Shown here: positions 32,153-40,360 of the stretch, in pieces
Numbering within the stretch: the first letter of the stretch is position 1
Layout: each line of letters starts with the position of its first letter
Origin: Synechococcus sp. WH 8016
Lineage (GTDB): Bacteria; Cyanobacteriota; Cyanobacteriia; PCC-6307; Cyanobiaceae
Assembly: GCF_000230675.1 (NCBI RefSeq)
Contig: NZ_AGIK01000001.1
Span: forward strand, 868,001-932,000
Reading direction: 5' to 3'
Length of the DNA: 64,000 nt
Program-made: the position numbers and the translations under genes
Notes under the pieces: generated by a model
What the model saw: the letters and a program-made list of their open reading frames with translations, nothing else
Told to the model about the DNA's origin: nothing
Databases searched by the model: none

Positions 32153-32554
32153 ATGGTCTTGACCATTTTTTCCGTTCTTCTGGCTCTATTTCATTTCGTT
32201 GGGCCGATGCCCACCGATCTCGGCATCCATCAAGGTCAACTCAGTCCCTGCGAATCACCCGCCCACTGCGCTCGAAGCGATTGGGAGCGTAACGATCCGA
32301 TCGCAAGCCTGAACAAACTCGCCGACGTCATCCAACAAACCCCACGATCAGAAATCGTTGAACAGCGAACGGACTACCTGCATGCAACTGCCAGCAGTGA
32401 GATCTTCGGCTTCGTTGACGATCTGGAGCTCTATGCCGATACGGAGCGATCTCTTCTCCAGGCACGCTCCGTGTCAAGACTGGGAGAATCAGATCTTGGG
32501 GTCAACGAACAACGTCTTCGAAGCCTGGAGACTGCGTTGATGAAGCAACAGTGA
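32153..32554 (+). CDS. DUF1499 protein
   Basis: 133 residues. The start is hydrophobic (MVLTIFSVLLALFHFVGPMP), a signal or anchor. The DUF1499 blocks follow: LSPCESPAHCARSDW, PIASLNKLADVIQQTPRSEI, DYLHATASSEIFGFVDDLEL, SRLGESDLGVNEQRLRSL. DUF1499 is widespread in bacteria and chloroplasts and of unknown biochemical role. Two Cys near the N-terminus could pair outside the cytoplasm. Confidence 0.85.
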   Translation: MVLTIFSVLLALFHFVGPMPTDLGIHQGQLSPCESPAHCARSDWERNDPIASLNKLADVIQQTPRSEIVEQRTDYLHATASSEIFGFVDDLELYADTERSLLQARSVSRLGESDLGVNEQRLRSLETALMKQQ

Positions 32555-32709
32555 TTGAGATCGTGTGGCATTCAATGTCAAACGACCGAGTAGATCAGTG
32601 CAACTTAAACACATACAAGGCTCGTCATCATGCACGCTGGCATGGAGCTGAACAGGGCGATAATCCGAGCGCATGCGTGATCCTCTTTGGACTGTTTTGA
32701 CGCATGAAC

Positions 32710-32739
32710 GAACCGATCACCAGCTCTGGTGATCGGTTC
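32710..32739. terminator. Long perfect inverted repeat between convergent genes
   Basis: GAACCGATCACCAG (32710-32723), 2-base spacer, CTGGTGATCGGTTC (32726-32739): a perfect 14-bp stem. No U-tract on either side. Its position between the DUF1499 gene (+) and the flavoprotein gene (-) suggests a two-way terminator or an RNA-stabilising hairpin. Confidence 0.45.
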
Positions 32740-32795
32740 TGAAACTGTTGTTATTAATTCCTCGGCGACTCACCCTCAGTCCCATCCGTCTTCAC

Positions 32796-33932
32796 TCAGA
32801 TCCATTGATCAGCCAGATCAACCGCACTTTGAAGAGCCCCTTCAGCCATCCCAAAACCTGGGCCGGCGATCCAATCTCCACAAAAACCAACAGCGCTGGG
32901 TTGACACCATTGAAGGGACGGTGGCAGGGGAGCATCCAAGGGCTGAGACGCTCCCCAGCGCATGACCCCCAAAGAACGGGCCATCGGGAGTGCCTGAGCC
33001 AACTCGGGCCAGGGCAGCAAGAGCTCAGCGAGAGCCTTCCGTTGGCGTGATTCCTGCTCCAACAACAAACGTGGCTGACTGGCTGGCGTGATGGGAGATC
33101 CGTCGTCCAAACCGTGCACGACTAAGCCCAGCCGTCGGTCCTGCTGACGATGGAGAACAATCCGTTCAATCCCAAATTTTTCTTGAGCATCAGATGTCAA
33201 CCAAATCTGCCTAGGAAGCTCTTCAGGAAAGCAATGAAAGTCGAGCATTAAATTCCAGCGCACCGATGCATGCATCTCACGAATTCGCTCAAGTGCAGCA
33301 TCCAAGGTGAGATCCAGATTCAGCGGAACAGATGAGCGCAACGGGACATCGTGCCAACCCAACATCGCCAGGGAACGGGGATGGGCCAAAAGATTGCCCG
33401 TGACCACTAAAGAGCGCGCCCGCAGCTGACCTGAAAAACACCACCAACCGTTCTCTCTGCGCAGGCTGCTGATTCGTTCTCCGAACACCCCTCGCGTGTT
33501 CGCACCTGCGAGCTTCAGCAAAGCCTCTGGCACCGAGGCCATCGTTGGAACACCTCGAAAGCATGGGCCCTGGAGAAGGGGATGATCCGGTGGATCAACA
33601 AGACAACCCGTCTCGTTCAAACCAACAACAAGCCCACAATCGGGCTGGACAATCCCCTGCTCCAGAAGGGGATTCCATAGGTCAGCAAGAGGCCCCTGCG
33701 GTGCTTGGCTAAAGCTGAAACAAGGGGCTCCATGGTCAAGCCGCCATTGCAAATCATCACGTCGGCGCCGCGTCGCCGCCCGGCCACCCGGACCCCGACC
33801 GGCCTCAAACAGCAGAATTGTGCCCTCAAAACCGCGTTGGCGAAGCGAGGCAGCAAACCCAGTGCCGGCAAGACCGGCTCCAATCACAGCAAGATCAACG
33901 TCTGATTGCTGAGAATCACCAAATAAGATCAT
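32796..33932 (-). CDS. Renalase-like FAD/NAD(P)-binding oxidoreductase
   Basis: 378 residues. The N-terminal dinucleotide fold is VDLAVIGAGLAGTGFAASLR (GxGxxG), then LLFEAGRGPGGRAATRR and a family-typical DHGAPCFSFS. The C-terminal FAD contact is VGFCGDWIAGPGFGMAEGAL. The pattern is like renalase/amine-oxidase-like flavoproteins of cyanobacteria. The substrate is unknown. It is divergent from the bestrophin pseudogene, with 29 bases between the starts. Confidence 0.85.
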   Translation of the reverse strand: MILFGDSQQSDVDLAVIGAGLAGTGFAASLRQRGFEGTILLFEAGRGPGGRAATRRRRDDLQWRLDHGAPCFSFSQAPQGPLADLWNPLLEQGIVQPDCGLVVGLNETGCLVDPPDHPLLQGPCFRGVPTMASVPEALLKLAGANTRGVFGERISSLRRENGWWCFSGQLRARSLVVTGNLLAHPRSLAMLGWHDVPLRSSVPLNLDLTLDAALERIREMHASVRWNLMLDFHCFPEELPRQIWLTSDAQEKFGIERIVLHRQQDRRLGLVVHGLDDGSPITPASQPRLLLEQESRQRKALAELLLPWPELAQALPMARSLGVMRWGASQPLDAPLPPSLQWCQPSAVGFCGDWIAGPGFGMAEGALQSAVDLADQWI

Positions 33933-33961
33933 GCGTGTGAAGCGCCAAAGGCCGCGGATTT

Positions 33962-34924
33962 ATGTCAAAGCGATTCTTAGGGAACGCCATGTCAATTAAG
34001 TCTGGGCCCTACGGAGATCCACCGCGTACAGCGCGACGGGACTATTTCGTTGTTTTGCTGTTATTGCTGTGGCGTATGCGCTACGACCTGCTGTTATTAG
34101 CGGTTATCGGGGCGCTGATATTAAGCGACACAGTGCCTACAAATTGGCAACAAAGTGGCAGCGTCGTTTCAATTATGGGAATCACGGTTTCCATCTTTAT
34201 TGGTTTTCGAAATACGCAGGCGATTGGCCGCTGGTAGGAAGCTCGGCAACTATGGGGCGCCATTGTTAACCACAGCCGCAATTGGTCGGACATCCTGACA
34301 AGCCTCCTACCAGAGGAACATTTGGTCAGTGCACACGGACGCAACTTAGTGCGTTATCAAGTGGCCATGGTTTGGCAACTGAATTTTCAGTTGAGAAACT
34401 TTTATCATCAAGATTTGAGGCGCTTCCAAGACTACCTCCTGGAAAATCTGGAGATGAAGCCAACTACAACATTAAGGCAATTAGGGCAGGCCAGGGCAGC
34501 AGCAGTTCGCAACCTTTACGAAAGCAAGAAAATTAATGCTCGCGGCAGGGAACAATTAATGAATATCGCCAACGCCACAGTCGATGCAATCGGCGGGCTG
34601 GAAAGGATTAGAAACACCCCATTGCCCGCTAGTTACGACGTCTTTGTTCGCATGCTTAGCTGGGTCTTCGGTTTTCAACTGCTGCTGAATTTCAAGACGG
34701 ATGGGGCATCTTTAGTCGGCAACATCACGGGAGTTGTGCTGTTCCTAGGCTTCTTAATGGCCGAACGGATTGGCGCCTACGTTGAAGGTCCATTTGATGG
34801 AGATGGAAGCACATTTGCACTCCCCCTCAATGCGATCTGCCTCACGATTAGCCGGGACTTACTGGGGAATGAAACCGATTCATGTCTCCACCATTTCTCC
34901 AAAGACCCTGTTCGCTGGACATAA
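33962..34924 (+). pseudogene. Bestrophin-family channel gene interrupted by an in-frame TAG
   Basis: Two collinear parts in the same frame: 33962-34237 (91 residues, ending SIFIGFRNTQAIGRW) and the rest to 34924. Between them is a TAG at 34235-34237. Past the stop the frame continues EARQLWGAIVNHSRNWSDIL, which is exactly the bestrophin/UPF0187 pattern FRNxQAYxRWWEARKLWGxIVN. The TAG stands where a second Trp (TGG) is expected, so one G-to-A change explains it. The remainder shows no other stop or shift and reaches a normal end. Intact bestrophins conduct chloride/bicarbonate across thylakoid or plasma membranes. It could be a recent pseudogene, a sequencing error, or read-through. Confidence 0.85.
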
Positions 34925-34980
34925 AATAGTTAAAACTGAACTCACAAGCCATAATTGGAGAGTGCTGTACAACAGGAAAG

Positions 34981-36360
34981 ATGTCAGAAGCGCAAGGCCT
35001 GGAATCGATAAATCCTGCCACAGGATCAAAAATCGCCACATATCCATTAATGAGACAAGAGGAGATCATCGAAGCGATAGAGAAGGCAGATTCTGGTTTC
35101 CAACAATGGAGAAACTCTGAGTTTTCATTAAGAAAGAAAGCACTCAATCAAGTTTCCCAAGCTCTAGAAGCTAACAAATCAGCCTTGGCAAAAGGCATTA
35201 CTCAAGAAATGGGAAAGCCCATTCAACAATCAGAGGCAGAAGTCGAAAAGTGTGCCTGGGTTTGCAACTATTTTGCGGAGAATGGAGAGAAACTCCTTGA
35301 AAATGAAACGATCGACCTGGGTGAAGGGAATGCAACCGTAACGGCTCAACCCCTTGGAATTCTGTTTGCTGTGATGCCTTGGAATTTCCCGTTATGGCAA
35401 GCATTCAGGGCGATTGCCCCTACCTTAATGGCAGGAAATACCCTGCTTCTGAAAGGTGCATCCAATGTGCCGGGATGTAGCAGTGCCATTCAAAATATCT
35501 TTAACAGCTGCGACATCCCTGAAGGTGTCTTCACAAATATGCCCATGCGATCGGCAGATGCAAAACTTGTTATTGCACATCCAAAAGTACGCGCTGTCAC
35601 CCTTACAGGAAGCGAAGAGGCCGGTCGAGCTGTGGCATCCATTGCAGGCGCCAATTTAAAAAAATGTGTTTTAGAACTTGGAGGACAAGATCCTTACCTG
35701 ATCCTTCACGATGCAGATCTTGATTTAGCGGCTGATCGCTGTGCAGCAAGTCGAATGCTTTGCACCGGACAAGTTTGTATTGCAGCCAAACGCCTTATTG
35801 TGGTCAACGATATCTACGATGAATTCTTTAAACTCTTACAAAAAAAGCTGGATTCTTATGTCATGGGAGATCCCATGAATCGCGCCTTCAATATTGGACC
35901 TTTAGCAAGATTAGATCTACGGCAACAGGTTCATCTTCAAGTCCAAAAAAGTGTTGAACAGGGAGCAACCCTGCGACAAGGAGGGATGATACCAGAACAA
36001 AAAGGCTGGTGGTATCCCATCACGATTCTCGAAGATGTAAAGCCAGGGATGTCCGCATTTGACGACGAAATTTTTGGGCCTGTGCTGAGCCTTGTACGTG
36101 CTGAGAATGACAACCATGCGGTTGAACTTGCCTCAGATACTCGCTTTGGACTGGGAGCAGCCATTTTCTCAGCGAATACCGCCAATGCCAAAAGAATTGC
36201 CGTGAAAGAAATTGAAGCAGGCTGCGTTGCGATCAATGATTTTGTAAGAAGTGATCCACGGGTTCCCTTTGGAGGAATTAAAGATAGTGGCTATGGCAGA
36301 GAGCTGGGGAAGCTTGGCATCCATGAATTCATTAACAGCAAAAGTATTGTGGGGGCTTGA
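34981..36360 (+). CDS. Aldehyde dehydrogenase, succinate-semialdehyde type
   Basis: 459 residues of the ALDH superfamily. Motifs: MPWNFPLWQAFRAIAPTLMA, AVTLTGSEEAGRAVASIAG (cofactor), KKCVLELGGQDPYLIL (general-base Glu), MLCTGQVCIAAKRLIV (catalytic Cys), DEIFGPVLSLV. The order and length fit NAD(P)-dependent succinate-semialdehyde dehydrogenases, which complete the 2-oxoglutarate-to-succinate bypass of cyanobacteria; the specificity is inferred. AGGAAAG lies before the ATG as ribosome-binding site. A terminator follows at 36398-36424. Confidence 0.9.
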   Translation: MSEAQGLESINPATGSKIATYPLMRQEEIIEAIEKADSGFQQWRNSEFSLRKKALNQVSQALEANKSALAKGITQEMGKPIQQSEAEVEKCAWVCNYFAENGEKLLENETIDLGEGNATVTAQPLGILFAVMPWNFPLWQAFRAIAPTLMAGNTLLLKGASNVPGCSSAIQNIFNSCDIPEGVFTNMPMRSADAKLVIAHPKVRAVTLTGSEEAGRAVASIAGANLKKCVLELGGQDPYLILHDADLDLAADRCAASRMLCTGQVCIAAKRLIVVNDIYDEFFKLLQKKLDSYVMGDPMNRAFNIGPLARLDLRQQVHLQVQKSVEQGATLRQGGMIPEQKGWWYPITILEDVKPGMSAFDDEIFGPVLSLVRAENDNHAVELASDTRFGLGAAIFSANTANAKRIAVKEIEAGCVAINDFVRSDPRVPFGGIKDSGYGRELGKLGIHEFINSKSIVGA

Positions 36361-36397
36361 TGAGGATGGGATCAACAGAAAGACTCATCAGCCATTA

Positions 36398-36424
36398 AAA
36401 AAGATGGGTGGCGGCCCATCTTTT
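36398..36424 (+). terminator. Rho-independent terminator after the ALDH gene
   Basis: AAAAGATGGG-(TGGCGG)-CCCATCTTTT: an 8-10-bp stem ending in TTTT, with matching A-run on the left, so it can work in both directions. It lies about 40 bases after the stop codon. Confidence 0.75.
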
Positions 36425-36494
36425 CAACTTGATTGCAACGACCAGAGATCAAACCCCGATGGTGGATTTATCGCACATCAGCAAGACCTGGTCT

Positions 36495-37172
36495 CTAGGA
36501 ATCAATACTCAATAATGCATCGGGCAAACTAATCACTGGTCGAGACACACTGCTTGTCACCTCAAGGATCCTTCCGATCGAAGCAGGAGTATTCAAGGCC
36601 TCTAAGCAACAACGAGCAACCAGACGCCTTGGGATGGAATCATTCTCCTGCTGATCGGGACCTGACCAATACACCCCCTCTTCCTCCAGGGTTTCCTCTC
36701 TTTCACTGAGACCTCCTGGCCTGATCACAGTCCAATCCAAGCCGCTGTTCTCCAGAGCCTGCTCCCCAATTCGTTTCCAAACAAGAATCAAACCGAACAG
36801 GTTGAGGGGGTGACGCCAACGCCCCGCACAAAGAGAACTCACGAGAATCACCCTGGTCACCCCAACTCTCAGACAGCTTTCCACCTGAGCACGCACACCC
36901 CATGCATCAACCCGCATCGGCCCTAACAAATCAATCGAAGGCCTCGCACCCGTTGCAATCACAAGGGCATCTACGCCCTTTAAGGCTGAGTCCAAAGCGA
37001 TTGGATCTTGCAAGCTGAGTCGAACTTGATCAGCATTCATGAGGGTGTCGGGAATCACCGACGAAGATCGCACCAACAAACGCGGACGATCTCCATGCAC
37101 CATCAACTCTTCAGCGATACGAAAGCCTGTTTTTCCAGAAGCTCCAGTAATCGCAATCGTTCGGTCACTCAT
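36495..37172 (-). CDS. Atypical SDR, NAD(P)H-binding protein
   Basis: 225 residues. N-terminal cofactor motif IAITGASGKTGFRIAEELMV (GxxGxxG), then LSLQDPIALDSALKGVDALV and LVIATGARPSIDLLGPMRVD, later VTRVILVSSLCAGRWRHPLN and LDWTVIRPGGLSE. It is of the NmrA/complex-I-like atypical SDR type. Cyanobacterial relatives act in photosystem or NDH assembly, or as simple reductases; the role here is unknown. It lacks a clear YxxxK catalytic group, so it may bind the cofactor without catalysis. Confidence 0.85.
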   Translation of the reverse strand: MSDRTIAITGASGKTGFRIAEELMVHGDRPRLLVRSSSVIPDTLMNADQVRLSLQDPIALDSALKGVDALVIATGARPSIDLLGPMRVDAWGVRAQVESCLRVGVTRVILVSSLCAGRWRHPLNLFGLILVWKRIGEQALENSGLDWTVIRPGGLSEREETLEEEGVYWSGPDQQENDSIPRRLVARCCLEALNTPASIGRILEVTSSVSRPVISLPDALLSIDS

Positions 37173-37277
37173 CCAACTCTCCGAGCAGAAATCAAGAATG
37201 CATGAATCAACCGTAAACGAGAACTAAGATGAATGGTCATAAAAACAGCATCATTCGGGAGACAAACGGATCAACCA

Positions 37278-37544
37278 ATGAAATCCCTAACAGCCATTGC
37301 CTTGCTGACAATCTCCAGCTTGCATCCACCGCAGAGCCAAGCGATGACAGAGTGTGAACTTCTCACTCGAGTCATGAATAATTTGGGGGCAAAAATGAGC
37401 ATCAATCGCTACGTTATCTCGAGCAAAGACGACAAAGATCTAATCGAACAAGCGAGCAGAGATCTCTCCGAACAAACTAAAAACTACAGAAACGCAAAGG
37501 AACAATATAAAAAAGCCAAGTGCAAAAGCATCTGGGACAAATAA
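37278..37544 (+). CDS. Exported small helical protein
   Basis: 88 residues from the ATG at 37278: MKSLTAIALLTISSLHPPQS then QAMTECELL, a Sec signal with likely cleavage after SQA. The mature part is charged and helical (DLIEQASRDLSEQTKNYRNA, KEQYKKAKCKSIWDK) with two Cys, one near each end. The upstream frame (from 37233) is not supported. No family recognised. Confidence 0.6.
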   Translation: MKSLTAIALLTISSLHPPQSQAMTECELLTRVMNNLGAKMSINRYVISSKDDKDLIEQASRDLSEQTKNYRNAKEQYKKAKCKSIWDK

Positions 37545-37565
37545 TATCCATTGCGATCAATCCAT

Positions 37566-37596
37566 GCAAAACCCCAACAACCATTGGTTGCTGGGG
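37566..37596 (-). terminator. Terminator for the DUF4278 gene (minus strand)
   Basis: On the minus strand: CCCCAGCAACC-(AAT)-GGTTGTTGGGG followed by TTTTGC. The stem has 10 pairs and one mismatch (37572-37596). The T-run suits the minus-strand gene 37638-37814; the position is also just past the plus-strand exported gene. Confidence 0.6.
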
Positions 37597-37637
37597 CAAG
37601 GGATTGAATTTACAATCTAAAATCGATAAAATCTAAT

Positions 37638-37814
37638 TTATCTAGAGTAAGAAACTCCCCGATAGGTCAAAGTGGGATGCTCTTGCATCTCAGCCTTAAC
37701 AAGCTCACGGCACGTGTTGTAGTGCTCATGGCGATAAGTCAGCTCAATGCATGCTTTGACGTCAGACGTCTTAGGCGTTACGTAGGCCTGACCTCTGTAA
37801 AGAAGAGTAGTCAT
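37638..37814 (-). CDS. DUF4278-family protein
   Basis: 58 residues from the ATG at 37814. The family repeats are visible at both ends: MTTLLYRGQAYVTPK and HPTLTYRGVSYSR, with KACIELTYRHEHYNTCREL between. The two LTYRGxxY-type strands are typical of DUF4278, a small cyanobacterial family of unknown function. The frame is open to 38060, but that stretch holds three stem-loops and is better read as a leader. Confidence 0.75.
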   Translation of the reverse strand: MTTLLYRGQAYVTPKTSDVKACIELTYRHEHYNTCRELVKAEMQEHPTLTYRGVSYSR

Positions 37815-38333
37815 GATGTTCTCCGAGAAAACCCAGGTCCCCGTTCCTTGGCCTGGGTCGGTCTGCGCCTCGGAAAACCGAGGTGAACGATGCAATAGGT
37901 AGCGGTTGCTACTCCATAAACCTAGCCAACCGTCATCCCAGGCGTCGTTCGTGCTGATACAAAGACAACAACCGCTTGAATCCATGGAGGCAAGGCAGCG
38001 AATCGCAAAGGCCGGACGAAAAGGTCTGTCGATCGAAAACACCACCTCGACCTGCTTCAAAACGCCTCGTCATCGCTCTTGCCCATGCCCCTCGGATGGG
38101 CCAATCATCCATTCTGACTCGATAGAGCCCTTCAGATCAGCAACTGCCGGTCTCCTAATCGAGTGCTCAGGGAAAGACTTCTATGATGAAGGGATGACAG
38201 CCAGCGCAGCAAACATCCCCAAAAAGCATTCCAGAGACTCTTGTCTGCCCACTAAGAAAGGGAAAAGGATTCAGCATCCAGCTTGAGGCGATGAATCAAG
38301 CCGTTCAATCCTTAAAAAGTACAAATACTCACC
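37815..38333. other. Gap with a structured leader region
   Basis: 519 bases. The left part (37831-37912) holds three stem-loops upstream of the DUF4278 gene. The rest has weak open frames on both strands (for example 37906-38286, plus strand) without protein character. Confidence 0.4.
37831..37912 (-). promoter_or_regulatory. Three consecutive stem-loops upstream of the DUF4278 gene
   Basis: On the minus strand in order towards the gene: GTAGC-AACC-GCTAC (37912-37899), CCTCGG-TTTT-CCGAGG (37883-37868), ACCCAGG-(14)-CCTGGGT (37858-37831). The last lies 16 bases before the ATG; CGGAG between it and the start may be the ribosome-binding site. A structured 5' leader or a small RNA is inferred. 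Confidence 0.4.
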
Positions 38334-38912
38334 ATGATTCGTCCTCTTCAAGCTCTAGGCATCACAGTCCCCCTGCTGATGCTGAGCTGTGAAGCTGGAC
38401 AATCAGCCAAACAAATTCCAGTCGTAGAAACAATCGAATCCGTCGCATTCCAAACACCACCAACACAAGCTCCAGGCCAACAGGGCCCCTCTCCAGCTTT
38501 GCTTCAAGTGAAACAAGGAGAAAGCTTTTCACTCAAGGCAAGGCGCAACGACCCAAAAGGATTCACGCCAAGTGGCGCTTGGACGCTTGAATTGTTTAAA
38601 GGAGAACAACTGCTTGCTGAATGGCCAGCCGTTAGCGGTTACAACAGCAAGCAAACAGCCGACCGTCTCTGGAGTCCAGGCAACGGTGCACCCCTACCGA
38701 TTGGCACGTATGCACTGGGCCAACCAGAACCGTGGGGAACAGATCTTTGGCTTAACTTAGAGCCCCAATTCGAAACAGATCGAAGCGGCCTTGGAATTCA
38801 CAATTGCAACCCAGGAAGTGGATGTCTATGCCTTCCCAATCGCAAAGACCTTGAAACCCTTGCGGACTGGGTCCAAGCAACAGGAATCCGAAAACTCACA
38901 ATTATCGACTAA
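38334..38912 (+). CDS. Lipoprotein, L,D-transpeptidase-like
   Basis: 192 residues. Lipobox in LGITVPLLMLSCEAGQ (Cys at about 19). A proline/glutamine-rich linker (about 35-60) is followed by a beta-rich domain. The domain has WSPGNGAPLPIGTYALGQPE and ends TDRSGLGIHNCNPGSGCLCL. The order (PxGxYxxG, then GIH...SGCLxLP) recalls YkuD/DUF2778-like domains, whose catalytic Cys sits in an SxGC motif. A cell-wall role outside the plasma membrane is inferred. ATG start. Confidence 0.65.
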   Translation: MIRPLQALGITVPLLMLSCEAGQSAKQIPVVETIESVAFQTPPTQAPGQQGPSPALLQVKQGESFSLKARRNDPKGFTPSGAWTLELFKGEQLLAEWPAVSGYNSKQTADRLWSPGNGAPLPIGTYALGQPEPWGTDLWLNLEPQFETDRSGLGIHNCNPGSGCLCLPNRKDLETLADWVQATGIRKLTIID

Positions 38913-39345
38913 CAAAAGTAAAATACACATCCAGACAAATCATTCCCAAAAAGCTCAAAGACCTGCATCAACTGGGCATGATCAAACACATTGCAAACCT
39001 ATCGAAACCAACGACAACGCCAAACGACTGCTAAGACTGCAAGGATTCTTTTAAGGCGTAGGCCAAGAAATCTGATCAAGAGGCAGTCTAAACATCCCCA
39101 ATCGGTCCATTTGGGACTAATGAATGAAACAAGAAAGCATAATGAACCCCATATCAAACGAACGATGCCGTTTCTTTCCAATCCTGCCAACTTCGGCTGG
39201 CGCCTCAATCAATTAAGTCTTCTACGGCCTTGATCCACAATTCACAAAAAATTGCAACCCCTTTATTTGGCATAGGGTGCACCAAACCCACCTAAAATAT
39301 TCTCACATTCGCCAACGAATCAACCCTCGAATTTGTTCCAAAAAG
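38913..39345. other. Gap without a confident gene
   Basis: 433 bases, AT-rich. One minus-strand frame (38999-39208) encodes a hydrophobic, Arg/Trp/Leu-rich peptide without a known pattern; I do not accept it. The right end should hold the promoter of the TIGR02450 gene. Confidence 0.35.
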
Positions 39346-39561
39346 ATGACCTGGAAACTAGCCAAAGCCTGGACAAGCGTGCTTCCTCAGGAAGGGTATC
39401 GACACTTTCGGGTGATTTTCCAGGGAGGAAAAGGTCAGGATCGCTGGGTTGAACTCGAAGCTGTCCTCGACGCAAGTATTCGACGACGCATCGCCTGGAC
39501 GGAGCTCAAAAATCAGGATGTCTGGACGAGCGGTTGGAGACAACTTCCACCGACGGAATAA
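39346..39561 (+). CDS. TIGR02450-type Trp-rich protein
   Basis: 71 residues from the ATG at 39346 (MTWKLAKAWTSVLPQEGYRH). Family features: W-T at the start, RHFRVIFQGGKGQDRWVELE, then RRRIAWTELKNQDVWTSGWR, with five Trp. This is the tryptophan-rich family defined as TIGR02450, common in cyanobacteria and gammaproteobacteria and of unknown function. The upstream in-frame extension is not family-like. Confidence 0.8.
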   Translation: MTWKLAKAWTSVLPQEGYRHFRVIFQGGKGQDRWVELEAVLDASIRRRIAWTELKNQDVWTSGWRQLPPTE

Positions 39562-39670
39562 GTGATCAAGACGATCCCTTTCACTGATTGCTTGTTCCCA
39601 GTGCGCGTCACATGTTCGTATCGATGAACGGCACTCGCAACGACGCCATTCCTTTCGCCACAATGAGTTA

Positions 39671-40324
39671 ATGGCAACTCAAGTCTTAACGGAAGACCAG
39701 CGTTTCAAGCTCGACCGCGAGCCAGATCGGGTCTTTTATTCTGAACCACGCTTCGTCCAGCACCTCGACGAAGGCTTCAGAACACGCCTCACCAGTTTTT
39801 ATCGAGAACACATTCCGTCTGGGGCAATTGTTCTTGATCTCGGTTCGTCATGGGTGAGTCACTTGCCAGAGGACATTCATTACGAGCGCGTGATTGGCCA
39901 CGGCATGAATGAGGCGGAACTCGTCGCCAACCCAAGGCTCGACAGCCACTACGTCCAAGACATGAACTTGGACCCAACCATCCCGTTAAAGGATGGATCG
40001 GTTGATGCCTGCCTAGCTGTGGCCGCTTGGCAGTACTGGACGCAACCAGAAAATGTTGCTGCGGAAATGCTTCGCGTTACCAGGCCCAATGGCACAGCCA
40101 TCGTTGCCTTTTCCAATCGGATGTTTTTCACGAAGGCGCCACAGGTTTGGACTGACAACGACGACATGCAGCACCTTGACTATGTCGGAACGGTGCTGCA
40201 AGCCAATGGCTGGACCGACATCCGTGTTTTTGCTGAGGAAACCAAAGCCGGTGGCTTGATGGGACTGGTAGGAGGAAAAGGTGATCCCTTTTTTGCCGTT
40301 GTCGCGCGCAAAAGCATCGACTAA
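39671..40324 (+). CDS. Class I SAM-dependent methyltransferase
   Basis: 217 residues. Motif I is AIVLDLGSSWVSHLP, motif II lies near YVQDMNLDPTIPLKDGSVDA, and VTRPNGTAIVAFSNRMF is the post-II strand. The family resembles methyltransferase type 11 proteins. Substrate unknown. It converges on the flavoprotein gene at 40361 with 36 bases between. Confidence 0.85.
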   Translation: MATQVLTEDQRFKLDREPDRVFYSEPRFVQHLDEGFRTRLTSFYREHIPSGAIVLDLGSSWVSHLPEDIHYERVIGHGMNEAELVANPRLDSHYVQDMNLDPTIPLKDGSVDACLAVAAWQYWTQPENVAAEMLRVTRPNGTAIVAFSNRMFFTKAPQVWTDNDDMQHLDYVGTVLQANGWTDIRVFAEETKAGGLMGLVGGKGDPFFAVVARKSID

Positions 40325-40360
40325 CCACCTCTCTTCAGGAACATCGAAGAACGGAAGCGC

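Noticed and set aside
37906-38286. 127-codon plus-strand frame
   Set aside because: Low-complexity basic composition, overlaps the first stem-loop of the DUF4278 leader.
38999-39208. 69-codon minus-strand frame encoding a Trp/Arg/Leu-rich peptide
   Set aside because: Hydrophobic but with no ordered helix pattern or signature; likely chance in an AT-rich gap.
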